Assembly: GCF_022662495.1 (NCBI RefSeq)
Contig: NZ_JAKPBU010000001.1
Coordinates: forward strand, 868,001-932,000
From: Lysobacter sp. M2-1
Lineage (GTDB): Bacteria; Pseudomonadota; Gammaproteobacteria; Xanthomonadales; Xanthomonadaceae
Reading direction: 5' to 3'
Length of the DNA: 64,000 bases
Of the stretch, positions 8,415 to 18,500 are shown one piece after another. Position 1 is the first letter of the stretch. Each line of letters starts with the position of its first letter. The position numbers and the translations under genes were made by a program. The notes beneath the pieces were generated by a model that was given only the letters and a program-made list of their open reading frames with translations, searched no databases and was not told the DNA's origin.

Positions 8415-10901
8415 CTAGTGCGACCGCGCCACCGGGGCAACGCCCAGGTTGGCCCGCAGGAAGGCAGCCACGGCTTCCCACAGTTTTTTCTGGTTTGCCT
8501 GGTCTTCCACACCGTGGGCCTCGCCCTCCAGGGTTACCAGGATGGGCGGGCGACCGGCGGCGCCCAGCATCCGCGCCAGCCGGCGCGTGTGCTCGTAATC
8601 GACGCGGAAATCTTCGGTGCCATGCGCCAGCAATACCGGCACCGTGAGGTCGCGATAGCGATACAGGGGCGAATACGCCTGCATGGATTCGGTTTCGGTG
8701 TGGGGGTCGCCAATGGCTTCCTCCAGCTCCTTGCGGCCTTCCTTGCTGCGCCCGGAATCGCTGGCGGTGAAGAACAGCGTCCGGTCGCTGACTCCGGCCA
8801 TCGATACCACGCAGCGGAACCGCTCTGGCCAGCGGATGGCGGACACCAGCGCCGAATAGCCGCCATAGCTCGATCCCATCGCGCACATGCGCTCGCGGTC
8901 GAGGGCGTGGGCGGCAAGCGCCGCGGCAAGCGCGGCATCAATGTCATCCTCTATCAGGGTGCCGTAGCTGCGCTTGCCAGCCGCCCGGAACTTGCTGCCG
9001 TAACCCTCCGAACCGCGGAAGTTGACCTGCAGCACCGCATAGCCCAACGCGGCGAGGAACTGCACTTCGGGATCGAAGTAGCGCGAATCGCGCACGCCGA
9101 TCGGACCGCCGTGCGCCAGTACCACCAGCGGCACGGGCTCCTGCGCCTTGGGGAGTGTGAGGTAGGCCTCGATCGGGAATCCGTCTTTACTTGTGGCACG
9201 GACGATGCGGGACGGCGCGAAACTGCGCCCATTCAACCAGGGCCGCGTCTGCAGCAGCAGCGCCGCACGCTTCGCGTCTGCGTCGAGGTGGTAGATCTCG
9301 CTCGGCTGATCGCTGCTGCCAACCAGCAGCAGAAACTGGCGGGATGCGGCATCGCGGTCGAGTATGCGTACGGTCCTACCCGGAAAGGCGCGTTGCAGCC
9401 GTTCGTCCAGTGCCTTGCTGGCCGCGTCGAAATATTCGCTGACCAGCTGGCCGTCCTCGTAGTAGGTCGCGCCTATCAAGTTGCGCTGACCGTCGAACAG
9501 CGCACCCTGCACGTCCACCCCGCGGCGCGAGAACAACGTGCGTCCGATCCTGCCGGTCGCCGGATCGACTTCAACCAGGTCGCGCTGCTCGCGATCCTTT
9601 TCGCTCCATCCATAGATCAGGTTACCGTCGGTTGAAAGCCCAAAAGGAGAGAACGTCTCTCCGTCGTCGAGCGTCATCACGTCGCGGAACTGGCCATCGC
9701 GCCCGTGCACCAGCACCCGGCTCTCTTCGCGTACAACGATGGCGGCGCGCAGATTGCCGGCCGCATCCGTGAACCACTGCCGGTCGTCCTTGAGGCCCCT
9801 GTCCAACGCGCTGGTGCGGCCGTACTCGAACCGGTTGAGAAAGTATTGCGTCGAGACGTCGAGCCGATGCACCTGGACGTCCGCACCTAGCGGGCCAATG
9901 TAGAGGCTGGCGAACAGGATGTGGTCCGGATCGTTAGGCAACGGATCCACCAGCAAGCCCTTCACCGGCACCTTCACCCGCTCGTAGGTACGTTGAGCCG
10001 CTTCTCCCCGGACATGCAGCACAAACACCGCGTCGATCTGATGCTGCTCGCCGCAACTGACGATCAGTGCGCGGTTGCCTGACCAGTCGATACGCGAAAT
10101 CTCCACCGGGGATTCAAGCGCCAACACCGACGTCTCACTGCGCAAATCGATCATCCTGATCGTCCAATGCCACTTCGTGCCCCTCTTCTCGCGATCAACC
10201 ACGGCAACCAGATCACCGCCCGGATTGATGCTGATCAGGTCTACAGCGGTGGGCTTCCACAGATTTTCGACTGTTTCCGGCAAGGGCGTCGTGGTGGCCT
10301 CTGCGGGCGCGGCAGCACGCTCGCCATCGGCATCAGTGCCGCCGCCGTGTTGGCGGTAGAACGCAGGAAACGGATCGGGGTAATGCCCCATGTAGGTCAA
10401 TACGTGCCGCTCCGACAGCTCCGGATACGTCTGATCCATCCAGTCCATCGCCAGCAGGCCGCGGTTGGCGACATGGACCATGGCGTTGAACTCGTCGATA
10501 TCCCGGTAGATGAGGTCACCCGGATAATTGAGGATCCCCTGCTTCACCTCAAAGGAATATTCCTCGTTCTCCCCGAGTTCGAAGCTTCGCAGGGGCTTCC
10601 TCACGGTATCCCAGCGATATCTCCCGGCAGGCACCACGTACAGGCGCGTGGTTCTGCCCTTCCCGATATCCTTGATCGATTCGGCATCGAAAAGTGTACC
10701 GTTGCGCTTGATCCGCAAAGCCTGCAGCGGAATGTCGGTATCCACCGCGACCAGCAGCAGACCACTGCCGGCCGGCAACTGGAGATCCTCGCCCGGACGC
10801 ACTTCCCGCACTTCGGCGTGCAAGGGCCAGACCAGGCTCACGGCCAGCCACAACAAGGCCGAGCCGAACCGCTTGCGAAAGCGGCGATCGTGACGCTGCA
10901 T
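8415..10901 (-). CDS. S9-family (prolyl oligopeptidase-like) serine peptidase
   Basis: 828-residue secreted peptidase. Signal peptide MQRHDRRFRKRFGSALLWLAV; then a long N-terminal half expected to form the beta-propeller; then an alpha/beta hydrolase domain. The nucleophile motif GSSYGGY is near residue 675, the Asp in HGTEDFRVD near 760, and the His in GEAHGVED near 791. VVLAHGGPIGVRD marks the oxyanion region. S9 enzymes of this type cleave peptides or remove acylated/dipeptidyl N termini. The ATG at 10901 is preferred over the open extension to 10976, which is Arg-rich and lacks a signal. Confidence 0.9.
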   Translation of the reverse strand: MQRHDRRFRKRFGSALLWLAVSLVWPLHAEVREVRPGEDLQLPAGSGLLLVAVDTDIPLQALRIKRNGTLFDAESIKDIGKGRTTRLYVVPAGRYRWDTVRKPLRSFELGENEEYSFEVKQGILNYPGDLIYRDIDEFNAMVHVANRGLLAMDWMDQTYPELSERHVLTYMGHYPDPFPAFYRQHGGGTDADGERAAAPAEATTTPLPETVENLWKPTAVDLISINPGGDLVAVVDREKRGTKWHWTIRMIDLRSETSVLALESPVEISRIDWSGNRALIVSCGEQHQIDAVFVLHVRGEAAQRTYERVKVPVKGLLVDPLPNDPDHILFASLYIGPLGADVQVHRLDVSTQYFLNRFEYGRTSALDRGLKDDRQWFTDAAGNLRAAIVVREESRVLVHGRDGQFRDVMTLDDGETFSPFGLSTDGNLIYGWSEKDREQRDLVEVDPATGRIGRTLFSRRGVDVQGALFDGQRNLIGATYYEDGQLVSEYFDAASKALDERLQRAFPGRTVRILDRDAASRQFLLLVGSSDQPSEIYHLDADAKRAALLLQTRPWLNGRSFAPSRIVRATSKDGFPIEAYLTLPKAQEPVPLVVLAHGGPIGVRDSRYFDPEVQFLAALGYAVLQVNFRGSEGYGSKFRAAGKRSYGTLIEDDIDAALAAALAAHALDRERMCAMGSSYGGYSALVSAIRWPERFRCVVSMAGVSDRTLFFTASDSGRSKEGRKELEEAIGDPHTETESMQAYSPLYRYRDLTVPVLLAHGTEDFRVDYEHTRRLARMLGAAGRPPILVTLEGEAHGVEDQANQKKLWEAVAAFLRANLGVAPVARSH

Positions 10902-11012
10902 GTAGTCCCCATCCCCGCGCGGCGGCCCGCGTCGCACCCCGGCGCGCGATCGCCGCCGGCCCTCGCGACCGAGCATAGCCGGTTCGGCTGCGGCGCGGAC
11001 CGTGTCCGGTGC

Positions 11013-12734
11013 TCAGTACCCCGCCGCCTGACCGTCCTTGCGCGATTCGCTGGCGCCGATGTAGCCGCCGTGCGGGTTGACCCGGATCGCCTGGTAGCCG
11101 CCGTAGGGGCCGTCGGCGAAGCGCACGCTGTGGCCCTTGCGCATCAGTGCGCGCACGGTCTCATAAGGGAAGCCGGATTCCAGGTCGACCTCGCCGCTCC
11201 CCTCGGGGGTAGCGTTCTGGCCGGTGGGTTCGGTATCGCCATCGTGCTGGATGCGCGGCGCGTCGCCGGCTTCCTGCAGGTTCATGCCGAAGTCGATCAG
11301 GTTCATCACGATCTGGGCATGGCCCTGCGGCTGCATCGCCCCGCCCATCACGCCGAAGCTCATCCACGGCTTGCCGTCCTTGGTGATGAAGGCCGGGATG
11401 ATGGTCTGGAACGGCCGCTTGCCCGGGGCATAGCTGTTGGGATGGCCTTCCTTGAGCACGAACATCTCGCCGCGATCCTGGAAGATGAAGCCCAGCCCCG
11501 GCGGCGCCATGCCGCTGCCCATGCCGCGGTAGTTGGACTGGATCAGCGACACCATCATCCCGTCGGCGTCGGCGACGGTGAGATAGATGGTGTCGCCCTG
11601 GTTGAGTTCGGGGATCACGCCCGCCTCGACCGCGCTCGCGGCGCGCTCCATCGAGATCGCCTTGCCGCGCTGCTTCGCGTACGCCTTGGACACCAGCCTG
11701 GACACCGGCGTCCTGTAGAAATCCGGATCCGCGTACAGCGCGGCGCGGTCGGCGAAGGCGAGCTTCTTGGCTTCCACGAACAGATGCACGTGCTCGGGGC
11801 TGCCGAAGCCGTAACGCTTCAGGTCGTAGGGCTCGAGCAGGTTGAGGATCTGCAGCGCGGCGATGCCCTGGCTGTTGGGCGGCAGTTCCCACACATCGAA
11901 GCCGCGGTAGTTGGTGCTGACCGGTTCGACCCATTCGCCCTGGTGCGCGGCCAGGTCGTCGTAGCTGAGGAAGCCGTCGTTGGCCTTGAAGTAGGCGTCG
12001 ATGGTGCGCGCGATCTCGCCCTTGTAGAACGCATCGCGCCCGCCCTGCGCGATCTGCTCCAGGGTGCCGGCGAGATTGGGGTTCTTCCAGGTCTCGCCGG
12101 TGCGCGGCGCGCGGCGTTCACCTTTGCCGTCGACGACGGTGAATTGCTCGGCGTAGCCGGGCCATTTCGACAGGCGGGGGACCGAGAGACTCCAGTAGTG
12201 GGCGATCGTCTCGTGCACTGGATGGCCCTCGCGCGCGTAGCGGATCGCCGGCGCCAGGTTTTCGGCCATGGGTTTGCGGCCGAACTTGCCGTGCAGGGCG
12301 AACCAGGCATCGACCGTCCCGGGCACGCTTACCGGCAGCGGGCCGTGCGGCGGAACGTCGGTGAGGCCGCGCCTGCGGAATTCGGCCAGGGACAGCGATT
12401 TCGGCGAACGACCCGAGCCGTTGTAGCCGTGCAGCTTGCCGGTCTGCGGATCCCAGACGATCGCGAACAGGTCGCCGCCGATGCCGTTGCCGGTCGGCTC
12501 CATCAGCCCCAGCGCGGCATTGGCCGCGATCGCCGCATCCACCGCACTACCGCCGGACTGCATCACGTCCAGCGCGATCTGGGTGGCGAGCGGATGCGAG
12601 GTCGCCGCCATCGCATGCGGGGCGTAGACCTCGCTGCGGGTGGCGAACTCGCGGCCGGTGATGCGGTCGGCAGCCAGCGCCGCGGGACTGCTCGCAAGGC
12701 AGACGATGCTCAGGCACAGGCGGAAGCGGGACAT
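11013..12734 (-). CDS. gamma-glutamyltransferase
   Basis: 573-residue periplasmic gamma-glutamyltranspeptidase (glutathione degradation or transfer of gamma-glutamyl groups). Signal peptide MSRFRLCLSIVCLASSPAALA. Family blocks include SGGSAVDAAIAANAALG and GNGIGGDLFA near the N terminus. The autoprocessing and catalytic Thr is in NQGDTIYLTVADADG near residue 377, dividing large and small subunits. MGGAMQPQGHAQ follows in the small subunit. Length is normal. The start is chosen for the signal peptide. The divergent neighbour is the lipase gene, across 270 bp. Confidence 0.92.
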   Translation of the reverse strand: MSRFRLCLSIVCLASSPAALAADRITGREFATRSEVYAPHAMAATSHPLATQIALDVMQSGGSAVDAAIAANAALGLMEPTGNGIGGDLFAIVWDPQTGKLHGYNGSGRSPKSLSLAEFRRRGLTDVPPHGPLPVSVPGTVDAWFALHGKFGRKPMAENLAPAIRYAREGHPVHETIAHYWSLSVPRLSKWPGYAEQFTVVDGKGERRAPRTGETWKNPNLAGTLEQIAQGGRDAFYKGEIARTIDAYFKANDGFLSYDDLAAHQGEWVEPVSTNYRGFDVWELPPNSQGIAALQILNLLEPYDLKRYGFGSPEHVHLFVEAKKLAFADRAALYADPDFYRTPVSRLVSKAYAKQRGKAISMERAASAVEAGVIPELNQGDTIYLTVADADGMMVSLIQSNYRGMGSGMAPPGLGFIFQDRGEMFVLKEGHPNSYAPGKRPFQTIIPAFITKDGKPWMSFGVMGGAMQPQGHAQIVMNLIDFGMNLQEAGDAPRIQHDGDTEPTGQNATPEGSGEVDLESGFPYETVRALMRKGHSVRFADGPYGGYQAIRVNPHGGYIGASESRKDGQAAGY

Positions 12735-12958
12735 GAACACTCCGGTGGCGAGGTACGAAGTTGGGGAGGGACGGATCACGCTGGCGACTCCGCCCCTAAG
12801 GTAACCCCCTGGCGTTGCGGCGGCAGAGCGCCTCGAAGCGCGGCTGGCGTAGCGCCAATGCCTGCCCGGCCTTCGATCTGCTGCGGCGGGCGCCAATCAC
12901 CGGTACAACGACGGCAGCCTGTCGTCATCGCCATCGAGCGGCCGCGGCCCTCTCCCCT

Positions 12959-12974
12959 CTAGGGCGCGCCCTAG
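12959..12974. promoter_or_regulatory. 16-bp perfect palindrome upstream of the lipase gene
   Basis: CTAGGGCGCGCCCTAG is fully self-complementary and lies 34-49 bp before the lipase ATG at 13008. A further CTAGGG half-copy follows nearer the start. It may be an operator; no regulator is identified. Confidence 0.35.
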
Positions 12975-13007
12975 CTGTTCCCGGCCCCGCATCGCGCTAG
13001 GGTCGCC

Positions 13008-14573
13008 ATGCGAACCGGTATGGAGCGGGCCATGGGCGGCAGCGTTGTTTCTCCCTCGAGCGATTCCAGCCTGAGCAGCTGGTACCGGCCCGAGCCGGTC
13101 CTGCCTGCGACGACGACACAGTTGCCGGCCACCACCGGCTACCGGCCCGAGCCGACCTACCATCCGCAGCTGGCCGGGCTGACCTCGGGCGCCGAACCGC
13201 AGGGCGGGCCTTCCGGCCCATACGCCCTGCCCGCCGGCAGCACCCTGGCCCAGACCGCCGGCGGCACCCAGGCGCAGCCCTTCGACGTGACCCTGTCGCA
13301 GCTGGCCACCGCCGTCTACGGCACCCGCGGCGATCCGCCGCCGGGCTGGAGCGCGATCAGTGACCAGATGCTGGCCGAACGCGGCATCGCCGATCCCACC
13401 GCCTGGCGCGAGCAGTTCCTGGGCGGCGGCACCCAGACCACGGAGCAGGAATTCAAGGCCGAGATCTATACCGACGGCAACGGCAACTTCGTGCTGTCCT
13501 ACCGGGGTACCGCCGAGGGCGCGGCGGACTGGGAGAACAACTTCGAGCAGGGCCTGGGCTTCCAGACCGATCCGGTCGACAAGTTCAGCGGCACCGCGGT
13601 GAACACGGCGATGGAATTCGCGCGGGTGTTCGGCGACCCCGACGGCGATCCGACCAACCTCGCCCTGACCGGCCATTCCCAGGGCGGCGGCCTGGCCTCG
13701 GTGGGCTCGCTGGCGTCGGGCATCCCAGCGGTCACGTTCGATGCCTCGGGCATCCATCCCAACACGCTCGATCGCATGGGCTTCGCCCCGGATCAGGCGC
13801 GCAGCTACGCCGAGAACGGCGGCATCCGCGCCTATTCGCTCGACAGCGACATGCTCAGCCAGGCCCAGGAGAGCTGGGTCACCGGGCTGGTCGCGCCCGA
13901 CGCGCTGGGCACCCGGATCGTGGTCTCGCCGGGCCCGGTCGCCGAACACACCCTGTTCGGCCGCGGTGCGGCGGACGAATTCCGGGACATGTCGGCCGGG
14001 GAGCGTGCAGTCTGGAACAGCGTGGTCGAGGCCGCGCGCCATAGCGGCATTCCGCTGGTCGACGGCGTCGGCGACCTGGCCTACGCGGCCATGAGCCACA
14101 ACCCGAACGTGCTGACCGCGGCGATGATCGAACGCGAGCCCTGGCAAGCCGGTTACGAGAATCCGTCCGACCTCGGCCGCGACCTGCAGGACCTGCTGCC
14201 CGAACCGCTGAAGGACGATTACGCGCGCAATACCCACGATTTCGTGTCCGACATCGGCGAGGTGGTCGACACCGACTTCCGCAACGGCGACTACGTGCAG
14301 GGCGGGTTCCGGATCCTGGGCGACCTGAGCGAAGGCGTGTTCAATTCCACCGGCGACACCGTCAACCGCGGCACCGAAAGCGCGGCCAGCTTCGTCGACG
14401 AGCATGTCGGTGGCCTGCCCGGCGATCTGCTTGCCGGGGCGATTACCGGCAGCGGCGACCTGACCCAGGGTGCGATCGACCTGGCCGGCCAGGGGACCGA
14501 GCTGCTGGCCGATGGGGCCGGGGCCGTCGCCCAGGGCGCCAGCGATTTCGTCGGCTGGCTCAGCGGGCGCTGA
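13008..14573 (+). CDS. lipase-like protein, candidate antibacterial effector
   Basis: 521-residue protein. Residues 1-90 are Pro/Thr/Ser-rich with YRPEP repeated twice. Residues about 95-300 form a class-3-lipase-like alpha/beta hydrolase with the nucleophile motif LTGHSQGGG; NFVLSYRGTAEG upstream fits the oxyanion strand. The C-terminal third is Gly/Ala/Asp-rich, with repeated amphipathic stretches (for example GAITGSGDLTQGAIDLAG). No signal peptide is seen. The next gene is a lipoprotein with ankyrin repeats, the arrangement known for phospholipase effectors and their periplasmic immunity proteins. I see no XVIPCD or PAAR/VgrG signal, so the delivery route is open. An ATG at 13032 preceded by GGAGCGG is a possible alternative start. 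Confidence 0.7.
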   Translation: MRTGMERAMGGSVVSPSSDSSLSSWYRPEPVLPATTTQLPATTGYRPEPTYHPQLAGLTSGAEPQGGPSGPYALPAGSTLAQTAGGTQAQPFDVTLSQLATAVYGTRGDPPPGWSAISDQMLAERGIADPTAWREQFLGGGTQTTEQEFKAEIYTDGNGNFVLSYRGTAEGAADWENNFEQGLGFQTDPVDKFSGTAVNTAMEFARVFGDPDGDPTNLALTGHSQGGGLASVGSLASGIPAVTFDASGIHPNTLDRMGFAPDQARSYAENGGIRAYSLDSDMLSQAQESWVTGLVAPDALGTRIVVSPGPVAEHTLFGRGAADEFRDMSAGERAVWNSVVEAARHSGIPLVDGVGDLAYAAMSHNPNVLTAAMIEREPWQAGYENPSDLGRDLQDLLPEPLKDDYARNTHDFVSDIGEVVDTDFRNGDYVQGGFRILGDLSEGVFNSTGDTVNRGTESAASFVDEHVGGLPGDLLAGAITGSGDLTQGAIDLAGQGTELLADGAGAVAQGASDFVGWLSGR

Positions 14574-14634
14574 GCCCCCTACGCTATCCCGGATGCGCTT
14601 GCGCCGCGGTCGCGGCAGCGCCGACACTGCCCGC

Positions 14635-15366
14635 ATGCGCCTGAAAGTGGCCGCCCTCCTCCTCGCTTCCGCCTGTAGCGCCCCGGGGTGCGCGCGCCCG
14701 CCCATGAGCAACGACCGCTTCACCAACCCCGATATCGCGCCGCTGGCCGACGCGGTGGCCCGCGGCGATGCCACGGAAATCCGTCGCCAGGCCGCGAACG
14801 TCGACCCCGATACGCCAGGCACGGACGGCGCGAGCCTGCTGGTCGAGGCCATCGGTCAGGGACGCCTGGAAAGCGTGCAGGCACTGCTGGAGGCGGGCGC
14901 CGACCCGAACCGCCCCGGCATGGGCGGCGAAACCCCGGTGCATGCCGCCGCGTTCGCGAAGGATCCGCAACTGCTGCGCGCCGTGCTGGCCCATGGCGGC
15001 GATCCGGACGTGCGCAACCCGCAGACCGGCGCGACGCCGCTGATGCAGGCGCTGCTGGCCGGCAATCCGCAGCAGCTGCATCTGCTGCTGGATGCCGGCG
15101 CCGATCCCAATCTGCCCGACCGCAACGACGACACGCCATTGCACGTGGCCGCGCGCACCAATGCCGGCGCGGCGATCCTGCAGCTGCTCGACAAGGGCGC
15201 TCAGCCGCAGGCCCGGAACTCGGGTGGGGCGACGTTCCAGGACTACTACTTCGCCGTCCAGCGCGGGGTGCTCAACGAGCGTGCGTTGGCTGAGCGCCGC
15301 GAGATCGTGGCCTGGCTCAAGGCGCACAACGTGCCGCTGGGGCCGAAGGTCGAGGCGGTTTACTAG
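14635..15366 (+). CDS. ankyrin-repeat lipoprotein, candidate immunity protein
   Basis: 243 residues. MRLKVAALLLASACSAPGC is a lipoprotein signal with a Cys-ending lipobox. The mature part consists of about five ankyrin repeats with the usual helix-turn pattern: LLEAGADPNRPGMGGETPVH, VLAHGGDPDVRNPQTGATPL, LLDAGADPNLPDRNDDTPLH. Ankyrin lipoproteins often serve as periplasmic immunity proteins for lipase effectors, and its position 61 bp after the lipase gene on the same strand fits that. A role as a general stress or scaffold protein cannot be excluded. An in-frame ATG at 14593 would add an unconserved prefix before the signal. Confidence 0.78.
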   Translation: MRLKVAALLLASACSAPGCARPPMSNDRFTNPDIAPLADAVARGDATEIRRQAANVDPDTPGTDGASLLVEAIGQGRLESVQALLEAGADPNRPGMGGETPVHAAAFAKDPQLLRAVLAHGGDPDVRNPQTGATPLMQALLAGNPQQLHLLLDAGADPNLPDRNDDTPLHVAARTNAGAAILQLLDKGAQPQARNSGGATFQDYYFAVQRGVLNERALAERREIVAWLKAHNVPLGPKVEAVY

Positions 15367-15570
15367 GACGCAGACCGGCGCCGCCCGCCGGCGTTCGGGC
15401 CTGCGCGGCGCCCGCGATCGGCCCGCGGCAACCGACGGGAATTCCCGCCAGCCAGGCCGGCCGGAAGCCCACTGCTACACTTTTTGGCTCACTTCCGCCT
15501 CCGCTGCCGCCTCCCGGCGGCGCGCCGCCGTGCCAGCCAGCGACCCTCGCGTCGCCTGCCAGAGACGTCC

Positions 15571-18500
15571 ATGACCAGCACCGCCGAACTTACCTCGCCG
15601 GCTTCGGCCAATACCGCGCTCACCCATTCCGGGGTCCAGGCCGGCACCGTGGACCGCGACTACACGCTCGAGGACAAGTTCACCCGTACCCGCGGGCGCA
15701 TCTACCTCAGCGGCGTGCAGGCCCTGGTCCGGCTGCCGCTGATGCAGCGGCTGCGCGATGCGCGCGACGGGCTGAACACGGGCGGCTTCATCTCCGGCTA
15801 TCGCGGCTCGCCGCTGGGCGGTTTTGACCTGGAACTGTGGCGGGCGAAGAAACACCTGGCCGAAGCGGGCGTGAAGTTCCAGCCCGGTCTCAATGAGGAC
15901 CTGGGCGCGACCATGGTCTGGGGCACGCAGCAGACCAACCTGTTTCCCGGCGCCAAGGTCGATGGCGTGTACGCGATGTGGTACGGCAAGGGCCCGGGCG
16001 TGGATCGCTGCGGCGACGTGTTCAAGCACGGCAACGCCGCGGGGACCAGCCGCCACGGCGGCGTGCTGGCGCTCGCGGCCGACGACCATGCCTGCCGTTC
16101 CTCGACCCTGCCGCACGGCTCCGAGGGCGAGTTCACCAGCGCGATGATGCCGATCCTCAACCCGGCCGGGGTGCAGGACATCCTCGACCTGGGGCTGGTG
16201 GGCTGGGCGATGTCGCGCTTCACCGGACGCTGGGTGGGCTTCAAGACCATCGCCGAGACCGTGGAATCCTCCGCCTCGGTCGACGTCGATCCGTTCGCGC
16301 TGCAGATCGTCACGCCTGAGGATTTCGAGCTGCCGCCGGGCGGGCTCAACATCCGCTGGCCGGACCCGCCGCTGGACCAGGAAATGCGTCTGCATCGCTA
16401 CGCGGTGCGGGCGGCGCAGGCGTTCGCCCGCGCCAACGGCATCGACCGCACGGTGCTCGATTCGCCCAACGCGCGCTTAGGCATCGTCACCACGGGCAAG
16501 AGCTATCTCGACGTGCTGCAGGCGTTGGAAGTGCTGGGGCTGGACGCGCATGCCTGCGCCGAGATCGGCATCCGCGTCTACAAGGTCGGCATGACCTGGC
16601 CGCTGGAGCCGGTCGGCATCGCGAACTTCGCGCGCGGGCTCGAGGACATCCTCGTGGTGGAGGAGAAGCACGCCTTCATCGAAAGCCAGATGAAGGAGCA
16701 GTTCTACAACTTCGACGGCGGGCGCGACGGCAGCCGTCCCTCGATCGTCGGCAAGTACGACGAATCGGGCGAATGGATCCTGCCCAGCACCAACGAGCTC
16801 ACTCCGGCGCGCATCGCGCGGGTGATCGCGGCGCGTCTGGAACGTTTCCACCGCAGCGAACACATCACCCGGCAGCTGGCCTTCCTCACCGCCAAGGAAG
16901 CCGAGCTCGCCCTGCCGCGCGCGCAGTTCCCGCGCGTGCCGCACTACTGCTCGGGCTGCCCGCACAACACCAGCACCAAGGTGCCGGAAGGCTCGCGCGC
17001 CATGGCCGGCATTGGCTGCCATTACATGGTGACGTGGATGGATCGCGACACCGACACCTTCACCCAGATGGGCGGCGAAGGCGTGACCTGGTGCGGCCAG
17101 GCGGCCTTCACCGAAACACCGCACGTGTTCCAGAACCTCGGCGACGGCACCTATTTCCACAGCGGCTCGCTGGCGGTGCGCCAGGCGGTGTCGGCCGGTG
17201 TCAACATCACCTACAAGATCCTCTACAACGACGCGGTGGCGATGACCGGCGGCCAGCCGGTGGACGGCACGCTCACCGTGCCGCAGATCGCGCACCAGAT
17301 GCGCGCGGAAGGGGTGCAGGACATCGTGGTGCTCAGCGACGAGATCGAAAAGTGGAGCGATCCGTCCATCTTCCCGACCGGCGTCGCTTTCCACGACCGC
17401 CGCGAGCTCGAAGACGTGCAAAAGCGCCTGCGCGAAGTGAAAGGCGTGAGCATCCTGATCTTCGACCAGACCTGCGCGACGGAAAAGCGCCGCCGCCGCA
17501 AGCGCGGCAAGATGCTCGATCCGGCCAAGCGCGTGTTCGTCAACACCCTGGTATGCGAAGGCTGCGGCGATTGCGGGGTGAAGTCGTTCTGCGTCTCGGT
17601 ACTGCCCAAGGACACCGAGTTCGGGCGCAAGCGCGAGATCGACCAGAGCAACTGCAACAAGGACTACAGCTGCGTCGAGGGCTTCTGCCCCAGCTTCGTC
17701 ACCGTGCACGGCGGGACGCCGCGCAAAGGCAAGAAGGTCAGCGCGGCGGAAAAGCTGGCGAACCTGCCGACGCCCGAGTTCAAGGGCGACCTGTCGCAGC
17801 CCTGGAACATCCTGATCACCGGCGTCGGTGGCACCGGCGTGGTGACGATCGGGGCGCTGTTGGGCATGGCCGGGCACCTGGAGGGCCGCGGCTCGACCGT
17901 GCTCGACCAGACCGGACTGGCGCAGAAGGGCGGCGCGGTCACCACCCATATCCGCATCGCGCAATCGCCCGAGCACATCCACGCGGTGCGCATCGCCGCG
18001 GGCGAGGCCGACCTGGTCCTGGGTTGCGACATGGTGGTGGTCAACGACTACTGGGCGCTGTCCAAGGTGCGCGCCGGTCGCACCTCGGTGGTGCTCAACA
18101 CCTACGAGGCGATGCCTGGCACCTTCACCACGCGCCCGGACCTGCAGTTCCCTGCGGCCGAGATTGTGTCCGCGGTCCGCGCCGCGCTGGGCGGCGCGGA
18201 TGCACCGGCTTCATCGCTGCATGTCGTGGATGCCACCCAACTCGCCACCGCGCTGATGGGCGATGCCATCGCGGCCAACCTGTTCATGCTCGGCTATGCC
18301 TGGCAGCAGGGGCTGGTGCCGCTGTCGCTGGACGCGATCATGCGCGCGGTGGAGCTCAATGCTGCCGCGGTCGAAATGAACAAGACCGCGTTCGCCTGGG
18401 GGCGGCTGGCGGTGGTCGAACCGGCAGCGGTCGCCGAGGCCGCCGGCGTGATCCGCAACGCGCCCACGCGCGCCGAAGCCACGCCGCGGGAACTGCCGCT

